Below are positions 49,107 through 59,300 of a stretch of DNA of 64,000 bases, piece after piece. Position 1 is the first letter of the stretch, and the number at the start of each line of letters is the position of its first letter. The notes beneath the pieces are model-generated. The model made no database searches. It was not told the origin of the DNA and saw only the letters and a program-made list of their open reading frames with translations. The DNA is from Isochrysis galbana (Eukaryota > Haptophyta > Isochrysidales > Isochrysidaceae): assembly GCA_018136815.1 (NCBI GenBank), contig CM030939.1, positions 3,775,419 to 3,839,418 on the forward strand, written 5' to 3'. Both the position numbers and the translations under genes were made by a program.

Positions 49107-49474
49107 GAGGCGAGGTGGGAAAGGAATGGCGAGGGAAGGCAGGCTGACCGCGCTCGCCGCCACAAAGGTGAGCCATGCTCATCCCATGGGTCAGAGCGGG
49201 GTGATGAGTGAGACGGGCAAGTGCACCATGCGCATGTGCGGGCTTGTGCGTTGTGAGTGTGATGGCTGGCAAGATGTGTGGCGAGGGCGTGCGGGTGAGT
49301 GATGAGTGAGGGATGTGGGATATGTCTTTGAACTGTTGAATCAAGCGGATGCTTGATCGTGCGGCAAGTCTCAGCGGGACTAGGGCATGGAGTGAAGAGA
49401 AGTCTTGAGAAGGGGGGAAAGGGCGCGCTACATCGCGACGAGGACCCACAAGAGACACTACCTTCCTAGATGTG

Positions 49475-49645
49475 AAACACGGCAGGGGGGGCATCCAAAC
49501 ACAGCAAATACAGCCTGTTTTTGGCTTTTCTAGAAACACGGGAACCTCGCAAACACGGCGTGCTGCTAGGGAGGGCGTTTGAAACACGGTGAAAACGGGC
49601 TGTTTTTGGCCTGTGTACAAACACGGTGAACCCGTGTTTACCATG
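49475..49645 (-). repeat. Repeat C (GTGTTT-rich), copy 2
   Basis: Several AAACACGG and CCTGTTTTTGGC words, two in near-tandem arrangement about 85 bp apart, match 14,900-14,990. No coding content. 49,646-49,902 also lacks features. Confidence 0.5.
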
Positions 49646-49902
49646 TAGGACTACCTTTCATCACTCACTCACCAACAAGAAAACTCCGAAAACTGACGAC
49701 GCAACATCGCACAAACAAACCAATGAAACAAATAAGGACAAACGAACAAATGCGGCGTGCAATGCGGCGGAGCTTCGAGGCAACTCATTGGCAAAAACAA
49801 AGTTCACTCAATTTTCTCACACACTACACATTGATAGAAGCACCGCATCCGCATCCGCCTAGCGCCTAGAGCCTAGAGTATATAAAATACTCTGGATGCG
49901 AC

Positions 49903-49942
49903 AGGCCCCCATGACCATGACCCTATCAGTTTTACTGATATA
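49903..49942 (-). repeat. Variant hairpin module (inverted)
   Basis: GGCCCCCATGACCATGACC followed by CTATCAGT-TTT-ACTGATAT is the inverted, slightly imperfect counterpart of 5,856-5,895. Confidence 0.6.
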
Positions 49943-50114
49943 GTTGGCGCGAGTGCGGTAAGAATATTATCAGGTTTTCCAACCATTCTTCAACCAGAGT
50001 TTCAACCCTGCAACCTGCAACATCCCTCGACTTACTCTTTAGTCTTAGAGTTAGAGTCTTAGCACTTAGCACTCGTGTGCAATCCCACAGTACTAGGGTT
50101 AGAACCAGAACCTC

Positions 50115-50143
50115 CCCCCCCCCCCCCCCCCGCCCCCCCCCCG

Positions 50144-50179
<36 letters not shown>

Positions 50180-50188
50180 CCCCGCCCC
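50115..50188 (+). repeat. Poly-C tract (about 60 C with few G interruptions)
   Basis: Between 50,117 and 50,178 the + strand is almost pure C, then CCGCCCCGCCCCGCC. The opposite strand is a long G run with strong quadruplex potential, 150-215 bases upstream of the next ATG. Exact length may be affected by sequencing error. Confidence 0.85.
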
Positions 50189-50332
50189 GCCCTCCTTCCC
50201 TTCCTCCTCGTCTCTCGGCGCCGCCGCGCGGGGCGAGAGGGAGAAGGGAAGAGCCGCAACACTCGGCCAGAGCGAGAGGCCGCGCGAGCGAACGAGCGGC
50301 GAGAAACAAGGCCTGGCGCGCACGTTCGGCCG

Positions 50333-50818
50333 ATGGCTATCTACTACGCCCAGGAGATCTTTGAGCGCACCGCCCACCGTGTGGCCGCGCTGCGCAGTGA
50401 GACAGCCAACCTGTTGCTCTCGTGCTCAGGGACCAACATGACGCGGCTAGCGGGCGACGACTGGGAGCCGCCGATGGCGCTCGAGCTCACAGGCGTGATG
50501 ATCCGTGAGCCGGCCGGATGGCATGAATATCTTGGCGTCTACCAGCTCGAGTCACGCGAGGTCAATGGCAAGCCGTGCTGGCGGCACACGGAGCGTACTG
50601 ACCTATGGCTCGCATTCGATGGCGTTGGGTACGCAGCCCGTGGGATCACCATACTGGCGGGCGGCCACATCGGCTCTTTGGGGGCTGATGAATCTGTTCG
50701 GCCAACCTTCAGCTCGCCCTTGTTCTTCTGCTATGCAGGTGGGCTGCGCAACCTGAGGATCGTCTCGGCGACCGATTCGGATGGCTACAGCTGCGCGATC
50801 CAGGGCCTCCTCACATGA
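50333..50818 (+). CDS. Hypothetical 161-aa protein
   Basis: The start MAIYYAQEIFERT follows the C-rich upstream region; the frame is open further upstream only through low-complexity DNA. I do not recognise a named family. The central part, GVYQLESREVNGKPCWRHTE followed by an aromatic WLAFDGVGYAARG segment and GHIGSLGA, resembles the small beta-rich modules with a Tyr-x-n-Asn-Gly-x-Pro pattern found in tandem in many algal proteins. No signal peptide or membrane segment is visible. A 96-aa frame (50,815-51,105, MSKCMWQAAPDD) overlaps the stop and could be a further exon if a splice is missed. Codon use is GC-rich like the neighbouring genes. Confidence 0.5.
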   Translation: MAIYYAQEIFERTAHRVAALRSETANLLLSCSGTNMTRLAGDDWEPPMALELTGVMIREPAGWHEYLGVYQLESREVNGKPCWRHTERTDLWLAFDGVGYAARGITILAGGHIGSLGADESVRPTFSSPLFFCYAGGLRNLRIVSATDSDGYSCAIQGLLT

Positions 50819-51889
50819 GCAAGTGCATGTGGCAAGCGGCTCCGGATGACGCATCACGTTGGCTCACCCAACCAGATCTGCGCTGCCGCCTCGTGTCAGT
50901 CGCGCCCATGCGACGCACGGGGGGCCGTCCATCCTCTGAGTCGTTTGCGCATGTGGACCGCCGCTCCGAGTCTTCCGGTCCTCCGCCTGTCCGTTTGCGC
51001 GATTCAGTAGAAAGCTCCTCGGGATCCCAGGTGCAGCGGCCGTCGATCGATCCACCAAAGGTAGAATACGTGATGCGCGCCAAGGGCATGACCACTTCAA
51101 ATTGATCCAGCTGTTATGATGGGACACCGAGCACTATCTGCTGCTCACATGTAAGTTCCTCTTGGAATAGATGGAGGGATTCCACTTCATGCGCCGCTCC
51201 TACCACGCGAACAATGTAATGGGACAATGATCTTGCCGTTCTATCATCCGTGGGCATCCCTGACGCCGCTGCACAACGGGTAGGTCGTGAAAATGGCCTT
51301 GAGTCCCCTCGACAAATAAGACAAAGAAGTAAACAGGTCGAGGATCCCGGCCATAAAGGAGTGTGCGCATGGAGTCTATGTTTGGATACGATGTTGCACG
51401 GGATCAAGAAATGCACGCCTTCACCTTGTACGTCACTGAAGGAAGCTGTTCTATGCGCGTGTATGGCTACTTGTTGGATGTGCAGGAGCTAGTGATTGGC
51501 CTACCAGAATCGGCGAGAGCTTGCATTTGGATGCAATTTCATGCGAGCTAAGGGGTAGGCAGATTTCTTGAATGTTCTCTCACATGTTGCAGCAAGATTT
51601 CAGAAATTGCAATCTCGACATAATTACACATCATACGTAGTTTTTAACACCCTCCCCAGGCGGCTTGCCTACATTCTCTGCCACTTGGATCGGCAGGCCC
51701 TGATGATGATGATGCACCCCCGTAGGCCTGCTTCCTGCTGCTGCCGCGACCTGCCGCTCCCCCCCGCCGCTGGCCATGCTCCCCCGCTGCCGCTCCCTGC
51801 CGCCGCGCCTGCCGCCGCCCGGTCTCTGCCTGCCACTGCCCGCCGCCGCCGCCCCGCTGCTCCCTGCCGCCACCCGCTGCGGACGCCCG
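50819..51889. other. Intergenic, no certain gene
   Basis: It includes the 96-aa frame 50,815-51,105 and a 62-aa frame near 51,363-51,551 (MRMESMFGYDV, SCSMRVYGYLLDV), either of which might be an exon of the preceding gene. 51,700-51,890 is CG-rich, with GCCGCC runs. Confidence 0.4.
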
Positions 51890-52029
51890 GGCGCCCGCGG
51901 ACGCACGCGGTCGCTTCGGGGTCTGCAACTGCTGCCCATAGGGACTGGGGCGGGCGCCCTTGGCGGGCGGCCCGGAAGGGAGAAGAGCCGCCCCGGCGCG
52001 CTCCATGGCGACCAAGTGTAAACGTAGTT
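51890..52029 (-). repeat. Repeat module A', partial copy
   Basis: The hairpin AACTACG-TTTACA-CTTGGTC (52,010-52,029), then CGCCATGGAGCGCGCC, with a frame reading VAMERAGAALLPSG and TPKRPRASAGA. It diverges from the other A' copies after KRPR. Confidence 0.75.
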
Positions 52030-52091
52030 GTTTGGGCTTCTTTTGAGGGATACTTGTGCTTACCATCACCCCTACCTGGAGTCGGCCAATT

Positions 52092-52412
52092 CAAGGGGCA
52101 GAGGAGGCTGGGTCTGGGCCCTGGCCTGGTGGCCTCCCCTGCCCCTGCATCTCCCTCGCTGGCGCTCCTCTGCACCTGTCAGCCTGTCGACCAAGGGAGA
52201 AGGAGGGGTTGGAGCAATGGGTTGGCCGCGACAGGTCAGGGCGGGCGAATCAGGCGAGCCTGTGAGTAAGAGAATGGGTCAGGAGGCCAATCTGCTCCTG
52301 GCAAGCAATAGGGCATGCCAGGAGGATGGGTGGTTCATTCATCCCCCACAGCGGGGGAGGAGTGGAAAGAAAGGGGTGCTCCTGCCCCCCCATGGTTGAA
52401 CCAAGTATAAGT
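52092..52412 (-). repeat. Family A repeat, 5' two-thirds, inverted copy
   Basis: It matches 48,790-49,106: GGGGCAGAGGAGGCTGGG, TCGCTGGCGCTCCT, GCCAGGAGGATGGGTGGTTC and CCCCCCATGG. The hairpin end is degenerate here (ACTTATACTTGGTT). Confidence 0.8.
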
Positions 52413-52499
52413 AGGGCCAGGTCAGGATTTCGGAATTTTTTTTCAAAATTTGGGGGTGGGTTTACTCACAGATTTCGGGGCGAAATTTCGCAAAATTAG

Positions 52500-52575
52500 A
52501 CCAAAAGCGTTCAATTATCCCCATCCCTGCGAACACCTTTCGTTGTGACCTGGAGGTTACTTGACTCAACTTGAC
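52500..52575 (-). repeat. Family B terminal fragment, inverted
   Basis: AGACCAAAAGCGTTCAATTA, ATCCCCATCCCTGC and ACCTTTCGTTGTGACCTGGAG is the reverse complement of the end of the family B copies at 40,395-40,475 and 53,130-53,205. 52,576-52,889 contains no gene that I recognise. Confidence 0.85.
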
Positions 52576-52889
52576 ATGTGTGGCACATTCGAAGAGAAAA
52601 CTCTCCATACGCGTAACCACACTCTACATCACAATCCATGAACCCAACTATCTGCACAGAAGCTTCCCGTTGCGACGTGCAGACAGGTGAGGTGACACTT
52701 GACGGGGCTCTTCGTCTGGTTCCTTAGGACGCTTCAGAGAAGAGGAGGCCATCGCGATTCTGGTACACGGGGAGGGCGACAGGGGAGAGGAGGGCTATGA
52801 AGGGAGAGAGGAGGGGGGGGGGCTGGTAGGCAACGCGGGGTGGGTGGGCGGGAGGGGGCGGGGGGGGGGGCGGCGGGGCGGCGGGGCGG

Positions 52890-53205
52890 ACTGCAAGGGA
52901 ACTGCTCAACTGCAGGGCAACTGCTCACCCTTCCTCGTCTCCTCCATATAGACGTGTGACGAAACTTGTTGTCTGCTTTTACGCGGTCGGTGCTCTTTGG
53001 TGTGGACATACACTCATCAGTGCTCTTTGGTGTGAGACGTGGATCGTGAATTTCAACGAGATATCGACCCTGCCCCAAGTCGAGTGAATGGAGTCAGACC
53101 ACGTGTGGGTTTCAACATGTGAAGTGTTAAGTTGAGTCAAGTAACCTCCAGGTGACAACGAAAGGTGTTAGCAGGGATGGGGATAATTGAACGCTTTTGG
53201 TCTGA
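52890..53205 (+). repeat. Family B repeat, copy 2
   Basis: Direct counterpart of 40,181-40,475, preceded by one short 19-bp unit (GGGAACTGCTCAACTGCA) rather than the eightfold array. It ends at the same TTGAACGCTTTTGGTCTG. Confidence 0.9.
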
Positions 53206-53541
53206 GGAGGATTCCGTGGATTGTTTGCAGAGCCTGCAACGACCCGGGTCCCTGGTCGCGGCCCAGGAAGCGGTTGGCTTTGCCGATACGTCGATGGGCC
53301 TGCATCGGGCAGCTGCGGTGCAGCAGAATGTGTTCCTCTTGTGGTACTTTATTCCTTCGCTTAAAGATCAATGAATGGTCGCCCCCGACCCAGAGAACGC
53401 TCGTGACCCTTCGACGGGTATGTAGGATCTTTAAACCAGCAGAACAAGAAAACTAGCGGGTTGGCGGGCGAAGGCGGGAGAGCGCGGGGCGGCCGGAGCG
53501 AGAGGGCGAGGGCGAGGGAGGAGGGGGGCGGGGGGAAGCGG

Positions 53542-54569
53542 ATGGCACGCACGCTGTACGAGGTGCTCGGCGTGCCAAGCGACGCGGACAGTGGCGCAAT
53601 CAAGCGGGTGAGACGCCGCTCAATCACCCCCCCCCCCTTCCCCCCCCCCCCCCCCAAGCGCCCCAAGCCGGCCCCCACTCACTCTCTTGCTGGGCCGTTG
53701 GCTGCAGGCGTACCTCAAACTGGCTCGCGCCACGCACCCTGATAAGAGCACTGGGGACGATCAGGCAACGAAGCGCTTCCAAGAGGTTGGGCAGGCGTAT
53801 GGCGTGCTCTCCGACCCAGAAAAGCGAAAGCTCTACGATGAGACAGGCATGATCGATGAGTGTGGCGGGTGAGTATTGTGCTGCAGGAGAGCCGCACGAA
53901 ATGGACCTTCCTCGCTTATGCCGGATGGCCAGGGTGTGCTGACAGTGGTTCATATCATCTCCCTCGTTCCATAGGGATGGCGCGGCGTTCTGGCGAGAGG
54001 TGTATGAGCGTGTCAGTCTGGAAAAGCTGGATGAGCTTGCTGCAGCTTACCGCAACACTGCCGAGGAAACTCGGGACCTCAAGGAACACTACCTCGCATG
54101 CAAAGGCGACATGGGCAAAATTATGGATCACATGATGTTTTCAACTGCTGAGGACGAACCACGCTTTCGTGAGACGCTGCAGCAGCTCATCGGCTCGGGT
54201 GAGTTGAAATCCTTACGTGCGTTTTCGGCGGAGCCTGAAAGCAAAAAGAGGGCACGTGAACGGACAGCAGCTAAGGAAGCCAAAGAGGCCGAGGCCGCTG
54301 CGAAGGAGCTGGGGTTCAAGCGATGTGGCGGTGGCAACGATCTCGACAGTCTTAGATCGGCGATAGCCCTGCGCGACGCGACGCGAAAGAACCAGTTTGG
54401 TAGTATGATAGATTCCCTTGAGGAGCGCTTTAGCAAGAAGTTTGACAAGAGGAAGACGTCAAAGAAGGGGTATTCAGGAGGCTCCACTCTACACGAGGAC
54501 CCCCTGGACGACGAGGCATTCGCCGCTACTCAAGCTAGAATGTTAGGGAAAGGCAAGTCGAAACGCTGA
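53542..54569 (+). CDS. DNAJC9-like histone-binding J-domain co-chaperone
   Basis: join(53542..53607, 53708..53868, 53975..54569), 273 aa. Both introns are GT-AG (100 nt phase 0; 106 nt phase 2), and joining them gives a continuous J domain. J domain residues 3-75: TLYEVLGVPSDADSGAIK, LARATHPDK (HPD at 32-34), FQEVGQAYGVLSDPEKRKLYD. The following region, DGAAFWREVYERVSLEKL, YLACKGDMGKIMDHMMF and a basic AAKEAKEAEAAAKELG helix, then NDLDSLRSAI with a Lys-rich end, matches the layout of DNAJC9. That family recruits HSP70 to histones H3-H4 and assists their folding and deposition. Exon 1 is only 66 nt. The leader is purine-rich, unlike most genes here. A function in nuclear histone supply is inferred from the family. 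Confidence 0.92.
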
Positions 54570-55794
54570 TCGGACGTGTCAACCATCGTGCTGCCGCCAC
54601 CGCGTGCACGTATGATTTTGCACTCGAAGTGTGCACTGTGCAACAACATGGAAGGAGACTCTGCATGTGCACACTAAAATGCACTACGTAAAAGCGCGCA
54701 ACTGCACTACGTAAAAACCGTGCAACGTGGTCTGGCTCTTCTTTCAAGATCTTTCCATCCACTGCACTTCACTAGAGGTGGGGGAGATAGGGTTTAAAAA
54801 AACTCTTGTTGATCCGGAGGCCCACATTTTTTCATCCTGGGACCGGGGGAAGATTTCCCCTCGTCTCTCCCCGCTCGAATCCGAATCTGAGGCAGAGCGA
54901 TAGCGACCGACCTGCCTGACTGGCCGACCATCGCCGCGCTCCAGCGAGAGCCACGGCGGTGGTCAGCCCCCCCTTGTCGCTGGTCTTCGGACTAAATGGT
55001 CTGGGTACACCGGTCGGCGGTAGCTCACCGGCGTTTCATGCCACCGCACTTGGCCGATTTCTGCTTCACCTGCCCACGCAGCATGGCCGCCAGCCCCACC
55101 CCACACCACTTCCAGTCCCAACCTGAGGAGGATGACACCGGCTTGCCTACGCGCTCCTATGCGCAGAACCCCATCCAGGCTATTGGTACGCTTCCTCCCA
55201 ACCCCAACCCCGCAGACTATACCCACCCGCGCGCTCGGGAATCGTGGCGAGCATTGCCATACAGCCCTCTTCGCGCGCTGTGCTGCCACCGCAGGACTTA
55301 CTGTGCCATCTACCAAGGCGGTCGCCAAGTCGCCAAGTGCATCGCGTTCGCGGACTCGTTGACACCGGGGCAGCGCATACTCTTTGAAGACTTCTTGGCC
55401 GTCCAGCACGAGCCTCCTCTCACCCAGTGCGCCCGGTCGCGTTCGAAAGTTGGGCACTCCGGCCCATTCGGCCGGGTGACGTCAGCATTGGTGTTGGCGC
55501 CACACCCGGCCGACTACCGACTACGGCGCGATGCACGCGGGCGGCGGCGGCGATTGGCGTGGCTGCTAGGGCGGCATCTTTGTCTTTGGATGTGGTGCCA
55601 AGTGGGGCATTCTATCTCAGTGGATGACCGAGAAAGCGCCGGCAGAGCGCCCGGTCGCGTTCGAAAGTTGGGCACTCCGTCTTGTTGTTGTTGTAGCGCA
55701 ACATCAGCGCGGCGTGGAGTGTTGCTGAGTGGTTGTGGTTGTGCGGTTGTGTGTTGTTCGATTCACTTCTGGTCATGCTGTTTTGCCCATAAGG
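54570..55794. other. Intergenic; 33-bp direct repeat pair
   Basis: CGGTCGCGTTCGAAAGTTGG with its flanks occurs at 55,431-55,463 and again at 55,648-55,680, giving a 33-bp direct repeat 217 bp apart. A 289-aa frame (54,996-55,865) spans these repeats and enters an A' module, so it is doubtful; its first half (MAASPTPHHFQSQPEEDD) may be a gene or element fragment that I cannot name. Confidence 0.4.
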
Positions 55795-56155
55795 GTCACC
55801 CGGTCTCGGGCCACGCCGCCGCAGGAGCGTGGTCTTCACCAGGGTGGGAGAGGCCTCTGCCATAAGCATAAGGCATGCCCTGTGGATCTGCGGTTGTGCC
55901 GGCCTGCTGATGTCTGCTTGTGGTCTGCAGTCTGCTGTCCCCCAAGGGGGGGCCAGCATGGCTGCTGTGCGTGGTGTGGTCGGGGCCACGGGCCGTGTGG
56001 CGTGACCGGGGTCGCACACACCTGCTTAGCCTCGGAGGGCGGACGCGGTCGCTTGCGGCCTAGCGACGTGGTCCATGGGGGCGCCCTCGGCTGGGGCCCG
56101 GAAGAGAGGAGAGTCGCGCCGGCGCGCTCCATCGCAACCACCGATAAATTTAGTT
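55795..56155 (-). repeat. Repeat module A', full copy
   Basis: The minus strand starts with AACTAAA-TTTATC-GGTGGTT (56,136-56,155), then GCGATGGAGCGCGCC, a frame reading VAMERAGATLLSSG, GRKRPRPPSEAKQVCATPV and HGPWPRPHHAQQPCWPP, and ends at CCCGAGACCGGGTG, the same 3' border as the 39,366 copy. Here no RT follows. Confidence 0.85.
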
Positions 56156-56369
56156 GCAATTGAGTCCATGCAATCTCAGGTGCTGCTGCTCGCCGACACA
56201 TACTTTGCACAAGCTAGCTCGCATCAGCAGGATGTGCGCGCATCCGCAGCTTGTCCACCCATCATCACCGGCCTGGGCAGCATTGGAGCACATCCCAGCC
56301 TCTTCACACATTCAATATTGCACACACTCACACCGTCGCAATGATTGCGGCACCGGGTTTGGCAAAACA

Positions 56370-59300
56370 TCAGCCGCCGTCTTGCCCCGCCGTCAGTTCG
56401 CCAATGCGCTGCTGCAAGAGTAAAAGCACGCGGTCGCCCTGAGAATACATCCCTGAACGCACAAAGTCATCGCACATGCTCTGCAAGCGCTCCACCTCAG
56501 CTCGAGCAGGATTTTGCTCCGTTGCGGCCGAGGGAGAGGAGGATTCTACGTCCCTTTCAGAACGACCGCGCACTTCCCCCACACGACTGTCGCCCGTACA
56601 ACTAGCAGCGTTCGTATTCACCGTGCCGCACGACTTTGAGCCGTATCCACCGCGCTGCAGCGCCCCCGCTCCCGCATGAGAGACGGCGCCCTGCGCCAAA
56701 CGTGAATGTGTTGGGCCGTCTCTCGGCTGTGCCGCTTCGAGCTGCGCAAGTTGCAATTTCAGATGGTGCAATTCACTTGCCTCCGCGGCGAGGGCTTGCT
56801 GCTCGAAGTCCGCCTGCGCACGTAGCTGCATCTGCTCGTGCGCATGCCTTTCTGAGGCGAGCTGCTCTCGCAAGCGTTGCTCTTCCTTGATGCGTACCTC
56901 CTCCTGCAGTCGGTGCAGCTCGCGATGCGCGGTGAGCGCTTGCTGCTTCCGCTGCTCTGCTGCGCTCAAAGCCGCCTCGTGCTTGTCACGCAGCTCTCTG
57001 AGCATTGCTGAGAGCCGAGCTACCTCCGCCTGAAGCGTGAGCGCCCGCGCTGAACTCTCAGCCGTCGAGTCGCTCATCCTGATGGCCTGTTCCTCGTGCC
57101 GCTGCTCGCGCGCCTCCGCTGCTATGAGGCGCTCCTCGAGCATGGCAACCTTGGCTTGCGCTTGACCTAGTGCAGCTTGTGCTGTCGAAACCTCGCCCTG
57201 CATGCGCGTTTGCTCGCGAAGTGCTGCCGTCTGCACATTCACAACATCGAGGGCAGCCTTCTGCTCAATGGCGGCCGCTCGTGAGGCGAGCTCGTTTTCA
57301 GCAGTACGTAGTGCCTTTTGCTGCTCTGCTACTTCCACGAGTTTCGCTTTTAGCTCAGTCTCGACCATCCCGAGCATACGGCGTTGCTGTGTGATTTCCT
57401 GCTCCCGCTGCTTTTCTCGAATCGTCCACTCGCGGGAAAGCTCGGCGATGAGCTCGTCTTCACGCTTCTTGAGCGCCGCTCGCCAGCGACTTTCTTCCCG
57501 CTGGCGCCATCTAAGCAGAGCCACCTCTTCATGAGAGGCGCCCCGTTCGCCGGGGGCCTGTGATGCAGGCAGCGCAGGCACTTGCCGTGCTCCACCAAGC
57601 GTCAAGTCTGGGGGCGGGACGCGAGGTCCAAGCTCCTCAAGCCGCAAATTGACTCGCATCAGTGCCACACGTTCGGTGTTTCCCTTGCCTCGCCGAGAAT
57701 TCGAGGTGGAGTTTCCCGTTGCATTGGTGTCTGCTGCGCGGCGTAGTGGCGCGGGCGTCTTGATGGGCGCGCGTACCGGTACGACTAGCTCCTCCGTGCG
57801 CTCCGTGGTGACGAACCCCGAGGGCGATCGCCCGGAAGGGCGTGGGCCAACGCCAACAATCTCTGCCAAGTCGACAGTAGCGATGCCGAGCAGTAAGTCT
57901 GCGGCATACCTATCCTTATGCCATAGCTCGACGAGCAACGGCTCGTGCGCCAGTGTCTGGAGCAATGACACGGGTTCACATGCGAATTCGAAGACGCAAC
58001 CACCGTTGGGGAGCGACACCTCGCCATGCTTTGGGAGGAGGACAGGAGGTGACGATCGCACTGCACGTGATAAATTGCTCCCACCACCAGCAGTCTCAAG
58101 CATGCGATACAGGAAGCGGCAGTACACATTCGAGTAGCCTCCGAGGGGGAGGTTCAAGTCACGCACAGAGCGCACGGAGATGGAGAAGCGGTATGAGAGC
58201 CGCTTGGTACAGTCAAACTCCGCCAACTTGTCTTTCGCTGTCATATCCAGCTCTGCCGAAGCTTGCGCGCCCCTCGCTGCAAGAGCTGGCGAGAGACGTT
58301 GACGTTGACCGGCAAGGTGCAGTGATGGCACGGCAGAGGTGTCCAGTTGCGACATCTTGTAGACGCACTGCAGCGTCATTGCAAGACTCATGTGCCCCTT
58401 CACTTCCAGCTCACTTGAGGGATCTATCAGCTCGACGATACGGGAGACGGGCGAAGTGGCTGCGGCCGACTCGTCGTTGGGCGTGTTTGGGCCTCTCGGT
58501 AAAGGCACGAGCGAGCCTCCGCACACATCCTCCAGACACAAACTAGCAAGGGCGTGGACCTTCGGAGAGCTCTGAAGTTCTACTGGTGATTGGCCGTAGA
58601 TCAGCTCAAGAACGAGAGGCTGCTCTCGCAGCCTTTGGAGCGCGGCTTGTGGCGTAAACGGCGGGTTGGGTAATGAGATCGAGAGCTCCTCCGATCCAAG
58701 GTCGGAAGGGTGACCTGCCACGCAACGGACGCCGGTGCTCTGCTGTTTTAAACATCCGGCATACTCGCACAAACGCAAGGCGTACCAGATGCTGCCGTTG
58801 CTCTCCTCGTAATCTTCAACTGTGTAAGACACGGGCGGAGTGCTGGCATGGTGTTCGGGAGCTCGGAACAGCGTTAGAGACTGCATGCGAAGACGAACCG
58901 TGAATGTAACATGCGGATCCCTCTCGCGGCACGCGGCAATGGCTGCATCGCGTGGTCGCAGCCACATTTTGACGCCAAGCCGGACTGCAGGTTCCGAGAG
59001 AGACCCATCGTTGCTGCCACTCTCCAGGTCATTTGAAGCGTAGAGCTCCAACATCTCGTCCAGCTCTGCGCCGGCATCCGTCTGCCGCAGCATGCTTATG
59101 GGGAGAGAGGCCAATGCCAAGGGAGCAGCTGAATGGGTGCCAGGGATGTGCAAGCTCAGGAATGGTTGTTCGAAGTCAGCGGTAGTCATCCGCTCGAAGA
59201 CGGCAGACGTCTTGCCGCTCAATATCACCGACAGTTGCCAACTACCGCCGCTGCTCGAGAGGCTCCCAACTTCACGACCGAGCCATCGCAGGCGAGGCAC

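Noticed and set aside
47924-49108. 394-aa + strand frame
   Set aside because: It translates minisatellite units, inverted family B and inverted family A in succession; no domain is present.
54996-55865. 289-aa + strand frame downstream of the DNAJC9-like gene
   Set aside because: The second half covers a 33-bp direct repeat pair and an A' module; no motif supports the first half, so I kept it only as a remark.
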